Shown one piece after another: positions 26,309 to 35,645 of a DNA stretch of 51,366 nucleotides; the first letter of the stretch is position 1, and every line of letters starts with the position of its first letter. The translations under genes were made by a program, and so were the position numbers. A model generated the notes under the pieces. That model searched no databases. It was given only the letters and a program-made list of their open reading frames with translations, and had not been told where the DNA came from. The stretch is from the NCBI GenBank assembly GCA_030589895.1, contig JAUUZQ010000014.1, forward strand, positions 1 through 51,366. Direction: 5' to 3'. The DNA is from Bacteroidales bacterium (lineage in GTDB: Bacteria > Bacteroidota > Bacteroidia > Bacteroidales > GCA-2748055).

Positions 26309-27280
26309 TTAATTGATATCAAAGGATGGATCTGCTTTCGATAACAGGGTAATCATCTTATCGTAATCCTCTGCTGAAAGGTCATTTGCATAATAGAAAA
26401 TCGGATTCACAGGTCTGTTGTTAACCCATACCTCATAATGAACATGGTCTCCTTTTGACAGGCCGGTATTTCCAACCAATCCAATAACTTCTCCCCTGAC
26501 AACCTTCTGGCCTTTCTCTACAAGAATCTTACTGCAATGACCATAAAGTGTTTTATATCCAAATCCGTGATCGATAAATATTTTCTTCCCAAAACCTCCG
26601 GTAGTATAGGATGCCTGAATTACAGTTCCATCTGCCGTGGCATATATTTTTGTCCCCTTTGGGGCAGTCAGATCTATTCCATTGTGCGGTCTGATCCTTT
26701 TCAATATTGGATGAAAGCGCATTCCAAATGAAGAACCAAACCTCGTTAGATCGTGAATACTCACAGGCTGAATAGCAGGTCTCGCTGCTAAAATCAGCTC
26801 CTTGTTAGTTGCCAGCTCGATTACATCATCAAATGATTTCGACTGAACAACAAGCTTGCGTGAAATATCATCAATATTCCGGTATGTGGGGATTAGCAGA
26901 TCAGCATAAGGACTGTCAAACAAATCTTTATACTTGTTATTTCCCCCTGAACCTGCCTCTCTGTAGGTGTATGGAATAGGATCTACCTCAAAATAGACCC
27001 GATAAAGATGATCGTCGTTATATTCTATATCAGTCAATATCTTATCATATTGTATGACATCACGATTTAGCAGTTCAATTTCGTAGGCCAGTCTCTGCTG
27101 ATTTCCTACCAATTTCTTAAACTTCGGGCTCTGAATAAATTCACTGTTGATGAAGAATGAAATAGAAAAAAACACAACTACCACTGAAGCAAACCTCAGG
27201 AAATTATACAATTTCTTCCTCTTACTTAGCTCAAGCTTTCTATACTCAAGGGTTTCGGGATTAAAATAGAATTTTTCCAT
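26309..27280 (-). CDS. Membrane-anchored M23 family metallopeptidase, third gene of tandem trio
   Basis: 323 residues from the ATG at 27280, whose N-terminus (EKFYFNPETLEYRKLEL) matches the paralogues. A short cytoplasmic segment, one membrane helix (FLRFASVVVVFFSISFFI) and a coiled-coil linker precede the M23/LytM domain: HNGIDLTAPKG carries the first His and Asp ligands, and HVHYEVWVN the last. The enzyme is expected to cut peptide cross-links of peptidoglycan in the periplasm; an intact ligand set suggests activity, unlike EnvC-type proteins. It lies 27 bases from the middle paralogue. Confidence 0.9.
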   Translation of the reverse strand: MEKFYFNPETLEYRKLELSKRKKLYNFLRFASVVVVFFSISFFINSEFIQSPKFKKLVGNQQRLAYEIELLNRDVIQYDKILTDIEYNDDHLYRVYFEVDPIPYTYREAGSGGNNKYKDLFDSPYADLLIPTYRNIDDISRKLVVQSKSFDDVIELATNKELILAARPAIQPVSIHDLTRFGSSFGMRFHPILKRIRPHNGIDLTAPKGTKIYATADGTVIQASYTTGGFGKKIFIDHGFGYKTLYGHCSKILVEKGQKVVRGEVIGLVGNTGLSKGDHVHYEVWVNNRPVNPIFYYANDLSAEDYDKMITLLSKADPSFDIN

Positions 27281-27307
27281 TCGCGTGCAAGATAACAAAA
27301 AGCCCTG

Positions 27308-28270
27308 TTAATCAAAAGACTGCCCCGATTTTTTCGAAATGACAATCATCCTTGCATACTCTTCAGGCAGTAATTCCATAAAATAGAAATTCAAGGGATT
27401 TACCGGCTCATCATTCATCAACACTTCATAGTGAAGGTGGGGCGCTGTAGACTGTCCTGTATTTCCAACTGTGCCGATAATATCTCCCCTTTTTACGGTT
27501 CGGCCAACCCTTGTGTTCAACTCATTGAGATGGGCATACGATGTTTTATATCCGAAGCCATGGTCAAGTACGATTCTGTTTCCTTTCCCCCTTCTTGACC
27601 TGGAAGCCACCTCAATGGTTCCTGATCCGGTTGCGAAAACCGGGGTTCCTACCGGCGCTGTAAAATCCATTCCGGAATGAAATTTAAGAATTCTGTAGAT
27701 GGGATGAATCCGATATCCAAAACCTGAAGCCGTACGGGTAAGGTCTGAATTTTCCAAGGGTTGTATAGCGGGAATCTGTTGAAGCATGGCTTCTTTATCC
27801 TCACTTTTTATTCTCAGGATATCATAGTCCAGTTTCTCCTGCTGGCTCTTTTCAAGCATTGAATCAAGCCTTCCTGCATTCGAAAACACGATATCTCTAT
27901 CGCTAAGCTTTTTCAATTTCATATACGGATCGGTCGTGCTTGTAAGCTCATTTTTCTCTGCCGGCTCAGTCTCGAATATCAACCTGTATATATTTTCATC
28001 TGTCCTGGCAATCTCCTCCATTACTGTATCAACAGTAGCTTTCCTATCCTGCAGAATTTTATATTGATTTTCCAACTCTTCATTTTCGCGTCTGACTTGA
28101 CGCTCTTTTGGACTATCAAAGAGAAGAATATATACCGTATTTAATATCAAGGCAAAAACCAGGGCTGCAAAGATATAAATGACAATCCGCCAAAACCTGG
28201 TACGAAAACTATTGTCCACTTTATCAAAGTTGACATTGTCGGGATTAAATTTATATTGCGATTTCGCCAT
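27308..28270 (-). CDS. Membrane-anchored M23 family metallopeptidase, middle gene of tandem trio
   Basis: 320 residues from the ATG at 28270. The N-terminus reads AKSQYKFNPDNVNFDKVD, a variant of the NPETL motif, then a membrane helix (VIYIFAALVFALILNTVYIL), a coiled coil and the M23 domain with HSGMDFTAPVGTP and HLHYEVLMNDEPVNP. All zinc-ligand positions of the LytM fold are kept. It lies 51 bases after the first paralogue and 27 before the third. The trio are distinct in sequence and not recent identical copies. Confidence 0.9.
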   Translation of the reverse strand: MAKSQYKFNPDNVNFDKVDNSFRTRFWRIVIYIFAALVFALILNTVYILLFDSPKERQVRRENEELENQYKILQDRKATVDTVMEEIARTDENIYRLIFETEPAEKNELTSTTDPYMKLKKLSDRDIVFSNAGRLDSMLEKSQQEKLDYDILRIKSEDKEAMLQQIPAIQPLENSDLTRTASGFGYRIHPIYRILKFHSGMDFTAPVGTPVFATGSGTIEVASRSRRGKGNRIVLDHGFGYKTSYAHLNELNTRVGRTVKRGDIIGTVGNTGQSTAPHLHYEVLMNDEPVNPLNFYFMELLPEEYARMIVISKKSGQSFD

Positions 28271-28321
28271 CGAAATAATTTTCGGCAAAGTTAGTAAAAA
28301 ATGAGAAATTAATTGTGAGCA

Positions 28322-29287
28322 CTAGGGCTGAGCAGCCCTATCAGAAATAATTTTAAACTCCCTGGGAGTAATATCTTCATAAAAACAATAAAGCGGATTG
28401 ATTGATTTCCTGTTGAAATGGATTTCATAATGCAAATGAGGTCCCGTTGATCTTCCTGTACTTCCAAGTTTTCCGATCACCTGTCCGCGCTTTACTTTAT
28501 CTCCTTTTTCAACATTAATTTTCTGAAGGTGAGCATAACGGGATTTATATCCAAATCCATGATCAATCACTACTTCCCTGCCGTAGCCATGTGTATTATA
28601 CTCTGCTGATATCACAACTCCCTCGCCAGTGGCATATATATCCAGACCATAGGGTCCTGCAAGGTCAATGCCCCTGTGAAAAGTTCTTCTTTTGTTAAAC
28701 GGATCTGTTCTATATCCAAAAGTGGAGGTCATCCAATAACGATCTTCAGGAGAAATTGGTTGTATGGATGGCTTACAAGCCAGCAACTTCAGATTCCTTT
28801 CAGCCAACTCTTCAATGTCCTCAAATGAGGCTGATTGTATTCTGGCTTTATTCGAAACCTTGTCCAGTTTAATACTGACATCAATTATCATATCGGGATT
28901 GGATATTGATTGCAATGCGCTATACCTGGGTGAACCACCTGTACCAGCCTCACGAATGGATGGGGCCAAAGGCTCAATCCCAAAAATTGATCTGTAAAAT
29001 CTATCGTCTCTTCTTTCCAGCTCTGCCAATCGCATCTCATCAAGCTGAATAGATTTATTCAATATTTTATATTCAGAACGAAGTTCATTGTTTATATTTT
29101 CATAATAAACAAGCCTCGGAGATTTGGCATATTGCTCATACCCCACTCTCATGACAAGTGCCAAAATCAATAGCCCGGAACCCAAAACAAGAGAATTTCT
29201 CAGCTGTTTTTTCAGCGTCAAATTCCTCTCCTCAAAACGTAAAGTTTCCGGATTGATGTAATATTTTCGACCAAACATGTTCATCAT
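28322..29287 (-). CDS. Membrane-anchored M23 family metallopeptidase, first gene of tandem trio
   Basis: 321 residues from the ATG at 29287; the ATG at 29278 (FGRKYYINPETL) may be the real start by comparison with the paralogues. Order: short cytoplasmic NPETL segment, membrane helix (SLVLGSGLLILALVM), coiled coil, M23 domain with HRGIDLAGPYG and HLHYEIHFN. Probable periplasmic peptidoglycan endopeptidase. It heads the minus-strand run of three M23 genes, CapA copy 2 and the propeller gene, and is divergent from alaS. Confidence 0.9.
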   Translation of the reverse strand: MMNMFGRKYYINPETLRFEERNLTLKKQLRNSLVLGSGLLILALVMRVGYEQYAKSPRLVYYENINNELRSEYKILNKSIQLDEMRLAELERRDDRFYRSIFGIEPLAPSIREAGTGGSPRYSALQSISNPDMIIDVSIKLDKVSNKARIQSASFEDIEELAERNLKLLACKPSIQPISPEDRYWMTSTFGYRTDPFNKRRTFHRGIDLAGPYGLDIYATGEGVVISAEYNTHGYGREVVIDHGFGYKSRYAHLQKINVEKGDKVKRGQVIGKLGSTGRSTGPHLHYEIHFNRKSINPLYCFYEDITPREFKIISDRAAQP

Positions 29288-29450
29288 TCAATCGCTAAAA
29301 ATAAAAAAACATGCTTAATTTCCCAAATATTAGCTAAAATATTTATTTTTTCGGCCATAGCACAGGTGGATTCCATTCCAAAACTATACTTTTATACGCA
29401 ACTTTCAGAAATAGGTTATAGTTTTATCACTAAACACTCATAACGCATAT

Positions 29451-32075
29451 ATGACATCCAAAGAAATCCGCAACGCATTCCTGAATTTCTTCAGTGAAAA
29501 ACAACACAGAATAGTGCCTTCAGCTCCAATGGTGATAAAAAATGATCCTACGCTGATGTTTACCAATGCCGGCATGAACCAGTTCAAGGATTATTTCCTG
29601 GGCAATAGAGAACCACTTGCCAATCGGGTTGCAAACACCCAGAAATGTTTACGCGTTGCAGGAAAGCACAATGATTTGGATGAGGTGGGTCATGACACCT
29701 ACCATCACACCATGTTTGAGATGCTTGGAAATTGGTCATTTGGCGATTATTTTAAGAAGGATGCTATCAACTGGGCGTGGGAATTTCTTGTTGATGTAGT
29801 AAAAATTGATTCCGACCGACTATATGTCACAATATATGAGGGTGATAAAAACGATAATGTTCCACGCGATGAAGAGGCATTTAAATACTGGAATGCCTTC
29901 CTTCCTGAAGATCGGATTATCAATGGTAACAAAAAGGATAATTTCTGGGAGATGGGAAATACCGGGCCTTGCGGACCCTGTTCAGAAATACATATCGACC
30001 TGAGGGATGAAAAAGACAGGACAAATACTCCGGGGATTCAGCTGGTAAACCAGGACCATCCACTGGTCATTGAAATATGGAACCTGGTATTTATTCAATT
30101 CGACCGAAAATCAGATGGTTCACTTAAGGATCTTCCCCAGAAACATGTTGATACAGGAATGGGATTTGAGAGGCTGTGCATGGCCCTTCAGGGTAAAACT
30201 TCCAATTACGATACCGATGTTTTCAGTCCGATTATCGGAAAAATCAGTGAACTCTCGGGACATAAATATGGAGTGGACCAACAGAAAGATATCGCCATGC
30301 GGGTTATCGCAGATCATCTCAGGGCTATCTCATTTTCGATTGCCGACGGACAGCTTCCTTCAAACAACAAGGCAGGCTACGTAATCAGAAGGATACTTCG
30401 CAGGGCAGTCAGATATGCATATACTTACCTCAATCAGAATGAACCATTCATCCATCAACTTGTACCTGTATTGGTAAATTCTATGGGTGAGGCATTTATG
30501 GAATTATCAGCACAAGAGAATTTAATTTCACGTGTGATATTTGAGGAAGAACAATCCTTCCTTAATACACTTGAAAATGGCATCAGGAGATTAAATCAAA
30601 TGATTAGCTCGCTGAAGAAAAGCAAGGATAATGAACTTAATGGGAAGTTGGCCTTTGAATTATATGACACCTTTGGTTTTCCCCTTGATCTCACAGAATT
30701 GATTGTAAAAGAGAGCAAGATTTCAGTTGATAAAAATGGATTTATCACTGAGATGAACGAACAGAAAAAGCGTTCAAAAAATGCTGCTGCACTCGAAAAA
30801 GATGACTGGATGGTTTTGTTGGCTGATGACGAGGAAGAATTTACAGGCTATGATTTCTTATCCAACGAAATTAAAATCACACGATACAGGGAAGTAAGAA
30901 CCAAAGACAAGACTATGTATCAGCTGGTCTTTAACTACACCCCTTTTTATGCAGAGAGCGGCGGACAGATTGGGGATAAGGGTGTGATTGAGAATGAAAA
31001 TGAGAAGGTCTCTATAGTAGACACTCAAAAAGAGAATGACCTGATTATTCATCTATCAAAGAGTTTACCTGAGGATCCATCGGCACTTTTTACAGCAAGA
31101 GTGAATGAATCGGAAAGAAGACAAACTGCATCTCATCATTCTGCCACACACCTTATGCACAATGCACTTCGAAAAGTACTTGGAGAGCATGTTGAGCAGA
31201 AAGGTTCCCTGGTTCACCCTAAAGGACTGCGATTTGATTTTGCACATTTCGAAAAAGTAACAGATGATGAGATTCGTAAAGTTGAGATGCTCGTCAACCA
31301 GATGATAAGAGATAATATTACCATTGAAGAGAAGCGACAAATCCCCATTTCCGAAGCTGAAAAAATGGGAGCACTTGCCCTGTTTGGAGAGAAATACGGC
31401 GACATGGTCAGGGTAATCAAATTTGGTGATTCAGTTGAACTGTGTGGAGGGATACATGCCAATGCCACCGGTCAGCTCGGATTTTTCAAAATCACCAAAG
31501 AATCAGCGGTAGCAGCAGGAATCAGAAGAGTTGAAGTAGTGGTCGGAAAGGAAGCGGAGAACTACATTTTCAAAATGAATGATACGCTGACTGAATTATC
31601 GGGGAACCTGGAAAAACACTCAAATCTTGTTGAAGCAGTCAAGAAGGTAGTCTCAGAGAATACTGAGATGAGCAAGCAGATGCTTAGCTTTAAAAAGAAC
31701 GCGATCGAAGCTGCTATGGAGGGATTCAAAGAGAATGTTGAAAAAATTGGGGACATCAATTTCTTATCGGCAATAATGCCACTTGGAGACGCTGATTTAC
31801 TGCGACATGCAGCTTTTAAACTGAGAAATGAGATTGACAATCTATTCCTTGTAATGGGAAGTGCTGACAATCAGAAAGCACTTCTTGTTGTAATGATTGC
31901 CGATAATCTGGTTAGTGAAAAAGGGCTGAATGCCTCAAATATAATCAGAGAGATAGCCAAAGAGATTCAAGGGGGAGGCGGCGGACAGCCATTCTTTGCA
32001 ACTGCAGGAGGAAAAAATCCGAAAGGTATCGCTTCTGCCATTGTAAAGGCGAAAGAAATAGTCCAGGGAATCTGA
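29451..32075 (+). CDS. alaS: Alanyl-tRNA synthetase
   Basis: 874 residues, complete and of normal length. The class II catalytic domain is recognisable at the start (TNAGMNQFKDYFLG, NTQKCLRVAGKHNDLD), the editing domain by HHSATHLMHNAL with His563 and His567 and by CGGIHANATGQLG with Cys665 and His669, and the C-terminal C-Ala domain ends in GGGGGQPFFATAGGKN. It attaches alanine to tRNA-Ala and clears mischarged Ser or Gly. It starts at the ATG at 29451; a weak TACTTTTA element (29387-29394) lies upstream. It is divergent from the M23 genes and has no operon partner. Confidence 0.97.
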   Translation: MTSKEIRNAFLNFFSEKQHRIVPSAPMVIKNDPTLMFTNAGMNQFKDYFLGNREPLANRVANTQKCLRVAGKHNDLDEVGHDTYHHTMFEMLGNWSFGDYFKKDAINWAWEFLVDVVKIDSDRLYVTIYEGDKNDNVPRDEEAFKYWNAFLPEDRIINGNKKDNFWEMGNTGPCGPCSEIHIDLRDEKDRTNTPGIQLVNQDHPLVIEIWNLVFIQFDRKSDGSLKDLPQKHVDTGMGFERLCMALQGKTSNYDTDVFSPIIGKISELSGHKYGVDQQKDIAMRVIADHLRAISFSIADGQLPSNNKAGYVIRRILRRAVRYAYTYLNQNEPFIHQLVPVLVNSMGEAFMELSAQENLISRVIFEEEQSFLNTLENGIRRLNQMISSLKKSKDNELNGKLAFELYDTFGFPLDLTELIVKESKISVDKNGFITEMNEQKKRSKNAAALEKDDWMVLLADDEEEFTGYDFLSNEIKITRYREVRTKDKTMYQLVFNYTPFYAESGGQIGDKGVIENENEKVSIVDTQKENDLIIHLSKSLPEDPSALFTARVNESERRQTASHHSATHLMHNALRKVLGEHVEQKGSLVHPKGLRFDFAHFEKVTDDEIRKVEMLVNQMIRDNITIEEKRQIPISEAEKMGALALFGEKYGDMVRVIKFGDSVELCGGIHANATGQLGFFKITKESAVAAGIRRVEVVVGKEAENYIFKMNDTLTELSGNLEKHSNLVEAVKKVVSENTEMSKQMLSFKKNAIEAAMEGFKENVEKIGDINFLSAIMPLGDADLLRHAAFKLRNEIDNLFLVMGSADNQKALLVVMIADNLVSEKGLNASNIIREIAKEIQGGGGGQPFFATAGGKNPKGIASAIVKAKEIVQGI

Positions 32076-32311
32076 TTTCCAATCCCTGGTCCTTGAAATT
32101 TCATAGAAACAAGCCGTAGACACGGATATCTCATCCCCTATTTTTTGATTTTGCGTTACGGTCGAAAAAATATTTTCAAACACTTCTTCTACACATGCTG
32201 TCAATAAAGGAATCCGGGAGCTATTTCAATAATTATATATTCCTGATATAATAATCAGTCGATTTTATTAAAAGAATTCCTACTTTTAAGGCTCACTAAT
32301 CTTACACTTCA

Positions 32312-34096
32312 ATGGAAATTACCAGATCGTTTGACTTCCTGGACCAGATTGGTCAGAAATATGCAGATAAAGATGATATGCTGGCAGGCATAGAAGATGG
32401 AAAATGGCGAAAGTATTCATCTAAGGAATATCTTCATAATGCCTATAACATAGCCTACGGACTATTGGCACTTGGTCTAAAAAAAGGAGACCGAATTGCT
32501 ACCATCAGTAACAACAGGCCTGAATGGAACTTTACAGACATGGGCATAGCGATGGCAGGTTTAATTCAAGTACCTATCTACCCAACAATTAGCGCAGAAG
32601 AGTATGATTATATTCTTGGCCATGCAGAACCTAAACTGATTTTCCTGTCAGATAAAGCATTGCTGGATAAGATAGCTCCAATTGCCAAAAACAAAGGTAT
32701 CTCAGACATCTACACCTTTAATAGTATCGAAGGCGGCAAACACTGGACAGAGCTTCGGAAGCTGGGTGAGAATAACAGTGAGAAACTGAAAGAAGAGTTG
32801 GAGAAAATCAAAGCCTCTATCGTGCCTTCTGAATTATTGACAATCCTATATACTTCCGGAACAACCGGCGTACCAAAAGGAGTTATGCTTTCACACTCCA
32901 ACCTGGTATCAAATGCTTTAGCAGCATGCGACCATATCGGATTTGGTCCGGAGAATCGCGCTTTATCCTTCCTTCCTATCAGTCACGTATATGAAAGAAT
33001 GGTCTGTTACCTGTATCAAAACAAGGGACTTAGCATCTATTATGCAGAGAACCTGGGTACGATTGCCAGAGATGCACAGTCGATGAAACCCGACCTCTTT
33101 ACAGCAGTACCTCGCCTGATTGAAGGAGTATATGATAAAATCATCGGAAAAGGAAAAGACCTGACAGGCATCAAGAAATCCTTATTTTTCTGGGCAGTAA
33201 AATTGGGACATAAATTCGATCCGGAAAAGAAAAATGGTGGTTTCTATGGAATGAAATTAAAAATTGCTGACAAGCTTATTTTCTCTAAATGGCGAGCCAG
33301 CTTAGGAGGATGCAGAACAATGATCACAGGATCAGCTGCAATACAACCAAGACTTGTAAGGGTATTCTGGGCTGCAGGGATTGAACTATATGAAGGTTAC
33401 GGTTTGACAGAGACCTCACCGGTAATATCAGTAGGTAATCAACAAACTAAAGAAGCAAGAATCGGCAGTGCAGGAATCATTATCAAAGATGTTGAAGTGA
33501 AGATTGCTGAGGATGGTGAGATCATTACCAAGGGACCAAATGTGATGATGGGTTACTATAAAGATCCGGAAATGACAAAAGAGGTGATGGATGATGAAGG
33601 TTATTTCCACACGGGAGATATTGGTAAGATCGAAGATGACAGATGGTTGTTTATTACCGACAGGAAGAAAGAGATATTCAAGCTCTCCAGTGGGAAATAT
33701 ATTGCACCGCAGGCCATTGAGAATAAATTCAAGGAATCTATGTTCATTGAGCAGCTGATGGTGATAGGTGAAAATCAGAAGTTTGCCAGTGCACTGATCG
33801 CGCCAAACTTCCATTTCTTACACAACTGGGCACAAAAACACGATTTCAAATTTAGGGATAACAAAGAACTGATTGCCGACAAACGGGTACTTGATCGTTT
33901 CCAGGAGGAGGTAAAGGAGATGAATAAAAAACTCGGACAGGTAGAGCAGATCAAACGTTTCAAGCTTGTTTATGACGACTGGACACCGGTCACCGGAGTA
34001 ATGTCTCCTACCATGAAACTGAAGAGAAAAGTATTGGCTGAAAAATACGCTCATTTAATTACGGAAATCTTTTCAGTAGACTCAACTAAGGAGTAA
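32312..34096 (+). CDS. Long-chain fatty acid-CoA ligase (AMP-forming)
   Basis: 594 residues of the ANL superfamily. Phosphate loop YTSGTTGVPKG from residue 180, GYGLTETSPV at about 363, YFHTGDIGKIEDDRWLFITDRKKE with the hinge residues, and a C-terminal lid including EQLMVIGENQKFASALI. Segment SFLPISHVYERM is typical of the long-chain acyl-CoA synthetase (LC-FACS) branch, so the substrate is probably a long fatty acid. It is cytosolic or peripheral. A TACTTTTA sequence lies 23 bases upstream, near 32281. It is only distantly similar to the paralogue at 740-2434. Confidence 0.93.
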   Translation: MEITRSFDFLDQIGQKYADKDDMLAGIEDGKWRKYSSKEYLHNAYNIAYGLLALGLKKGDRIATISNNRPEWNFTDMGIAMAGLIQVPIYPTISAEEYDYILGHAEPKLIFLSDKALLDKIAPIAKNKGISDIYTFNSIEGGKHWTELRKLGENNSEKLKEELEKIKASIVPSELLTILYTSGTTGVPKGVMLSHSNLVSNALAACDHIGFGPENRALSFLPISHVYERMVCYLYQNKGLSIYYAENLGTIARDAQSMKPDLFTAVPRLIEGVYDKIIGKGKDLTGIKKSLFFWAVKLGHKFDPEKKNGGFYGMKLKIADKLIFSKWRASLGGCRTMITGSAAIQPRLVRVFWAAGIELYEGYGLTETSPVISVGNQQTKEARIGSAGIIIKDVEVKIAEDGEIITKGPNVMMGYYKDPEMTKEVMDDEGYFHTGDIGKIEDDRWLFITDRKKEIFKLSSGKYIAPQAIENKFKESMFIEQLMVIGENQKFASALIAPNFHFLHNWAQKHDFKFRDNKELIADKRVLDRFQEEVKEMNKKLGQVEQIKRFKLVYDDWTPVTGVMSPTMKLKRKVLAEKYAHLITEIFSVDSTKE

Positions 34097-34107
34097 TTGA
34101 TTTACGA

Positions 34108-34118
34108 TCCCGAAGGGA
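34108..34118 (+). repeat. Single copy of the TCCCGAAGGGA hairpin unit
   Basis: TCCCGAAGGGA, stem TCCC/GGGA with loop GAA, 11 bases after the acyl-CoA ligase stop. Same core as 20130-20140. Confidence 0.7.
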
Positions 34119-34146
34119 AAAAAGAGTCTGAATAATGCATGTAGCA

Positions 34147-34178
34147 AGAGGCTTCATCATAAGAAATTTTAAGCCTCT
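34147..34178. repeat. Inverted repeat in the acyl-CoA ligase / PLP-enzyme gap
   Basis: AGAGGCTT (34147-34154) pairs perfectly with AAGCCTCT (34171-34178) around a 16-base loop. It lies between two convergent genes and may be a transcript 3' structure. A further imperfect hairpin, GCTCCCAGGGGGC, is at 34200-34212. Confidence 0.5.
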
Positions 34179-34222
34179 GAGAATCTAATAATTGGAAATG
34201 CTCCCAGGGGGCAAATAAAAAA

Positions 34223-34250
34223 GGGTTGTCTCGAAAGATCGAGACAGCCC
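34223..34250. terminator. Bidirectional Rho-independent terminator
   Basis: GGGTTGTCTCG (34223-34233) pairs with CGAGACAGCCC (34240-34250) over 11 positions with one G-T pair and a 6-base loop AAAGAT. It is followed by CTTTTAC on the plus strand and preceded by AAAAAA, which is a T run on the minus strand. It serves the plus-strand ligase gene and the minus-strand PLP-enzyme gene that converge here. Confidence 0.85.
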
Positions 34251-34337
34251 CTTTTACATTTATACCAATTCGATATTTGAGCTAATTTGTATAGTTAAAC
34301 ATCTCGAAAAAAGTTAGCTCCGCTTTCATTTTCCCAG

Positions 34338-35546
34338 CTAAATCAGATTCAATTCTGTAAGGCACGAATGGATCAATTTATAAGTACTTTCTATATCATG
34401 ATCTAATCCTACAGAAAAACGTACTAATCCGGGTGACATTCCCATGTCAAGTTGCACATTTTCCGGTACTTCGCTGCTTGTTGATTTCCCGGGATTACTA
34501 AACAGGGTTTTAAAATAGCCCAGACTTACCGCGTGGTAGCCCACTCCTTTTATCTGCATCAATTCCATTAAAGCCGCGGCTCTTTCAGCAGTCTCCAAAT
34601 CCATGGCAATCATTCCTCCATATCCAAACTCTTCATTTCTTATGCTATTAAATAATTGATAGTCTGAATGCTCCGGCATTCCCGGATAATTGAATTTCAA
34701 ACCAATTTCCTTAAATCTTTCAGCAAGGTACATGGCATTTTTGCTGTGTTGCTTCATCCTGATATGAAGCGTATGCAGGTTTTTTAAAATACTTGAAGAG
34801 CGCATAGGATCTAATACCGGGCCTAATAGCATAGCTGTACCATCATTCACATCACTAATGGCTGAAACAAAGTCATTACTTGCACATATTGCTCCTGCTA
34901 TTGCATCATTATTACCATTTATAAACTTGGTCATCGAATACACTACAATATCAGCTCCCAATAAAAAAGGAGAAAGGATCATGGGAGTAAAAGTATTATC
35001 CACCACCAACTTTGTATTGTGTTTTTTAGCTATTTCACTCAGTTTTGGAATGTCAGAAACCTGCAACAAAGGATTGGTTACACTTTCTGTATAAATCAAT
35101 TTCGTATTTGGTCTAATGGCAGCTTCAACCGATTCCAGGTCTGAGATATCTAAGAAAGTGACCTCAATATTAAATTTAGGCAAGTAATTTTTTAAGAAAG
35201 CATAGGTTCCTCCGTAAGTTGTTACGCTGGTAACTATGTGGTCGCCGGCATTACATAACTGCAATAGAACAGTTGTAATTGCACCCATCCCGGATCCCGT
35301 AACCCATGCACCTTCCGTACCTTCCATTGCTGCCATTGCATCAGATAAATTTTTATTAGTGGGATTCCAATGACGTGAATATAAAAAACAACCTTCTGTT
35401 TCACCATGAAAAGTATCTATCATGGTTTGAGCGGTCATAAAAGTAAAAGTACTGCTATCAGTAATAGATGGGTTTACACCTCCAAATTCACCAAAAATTT
35501 CAAGCCTTTGAATCTGAGAAGCCGGATCAAACTTTTTATTTTCCAT
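34338..35546 (-). CDS. Cys/Met-metabolism PLP-dependent enzyme (methionine gamma-lyase / cystathionine synthase family)
   Basis: 402 residues of fold type I. The PLP-binding lysine is Lys207 in YSMTKFINGNND, the phosphate-cup tyrosine lies in TTYGGTYAFL, and SSEVPE near the C-terminus is usual for the family. Substrates of the family are sulfur amino acids such as methionine, cystathionine or O-acyl-homoserine. Where methionine gamma-lyases usually have Cys after the Tyr-Gly pair (YGCTF), this protein has Gly (YGGTY), which is closer to cystathionine gamma-synthase or gamma-lyase types. The exact reaction cannot be fixed from sequence alone. No methionine or cysteine biosynthesis genes are adjacent. 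Confidence 0.87.
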   Translation of the reverse strand: MENKKFDPASQIQRLEIFGEFGGVNPSITDSSTFTFMTAQTMIDTFHGETEGCFLYSRHWNPTNKNLSDAMAAMEGTEGAWVTGSGMGAITTVLLQLCNAGDHIVTSVTTYGGTYAFLKNYLPKFNIEVTFLDISDLESVEAAIRPNTKLIYTESVTNPLLQVSDIPKLSEIAKKHNTKLVVDNTFTPMILSPFLLGADIVVYSMTKFINGNNDAIAGAICASNDFVSAISDVNDGTAMLLGPVLDPMRSSSILKNLHTLHIRMKQHSKNAMYLAERFKEIGLKFNYPGMPEHSDYQLFNSIRNEEFGYGGMIAMDLETAERAAALMELMQIKGVGYHAVSLGYFKTLFSNPGKSTSSEVPENVQLDMGMSPGLVRFSVGLDHDIESTYKLIHSCLTELNLI

Positions 35547-35645
35547 TCTTTGGTATTTTTAAATTAGGTCAGCAATATACAATCTTGTATTGAATGGATA
35601 TAATAATTTTGGCTATTAAGAAACAGGTAAGGCAATGACAATAAC

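Noticed and set aside
29451..32075. Several antisense open frames of 60-100 codons within alaS
   Set aside because: They are shadows of the long conserved coding frame and show no protein family features.
32076..32311. Minus-strand frame overlapping the alaS end and the following gap
   Set aside because: No start context, family match or promoter; composition fits a shadow of alaS plus noncoding DNA.
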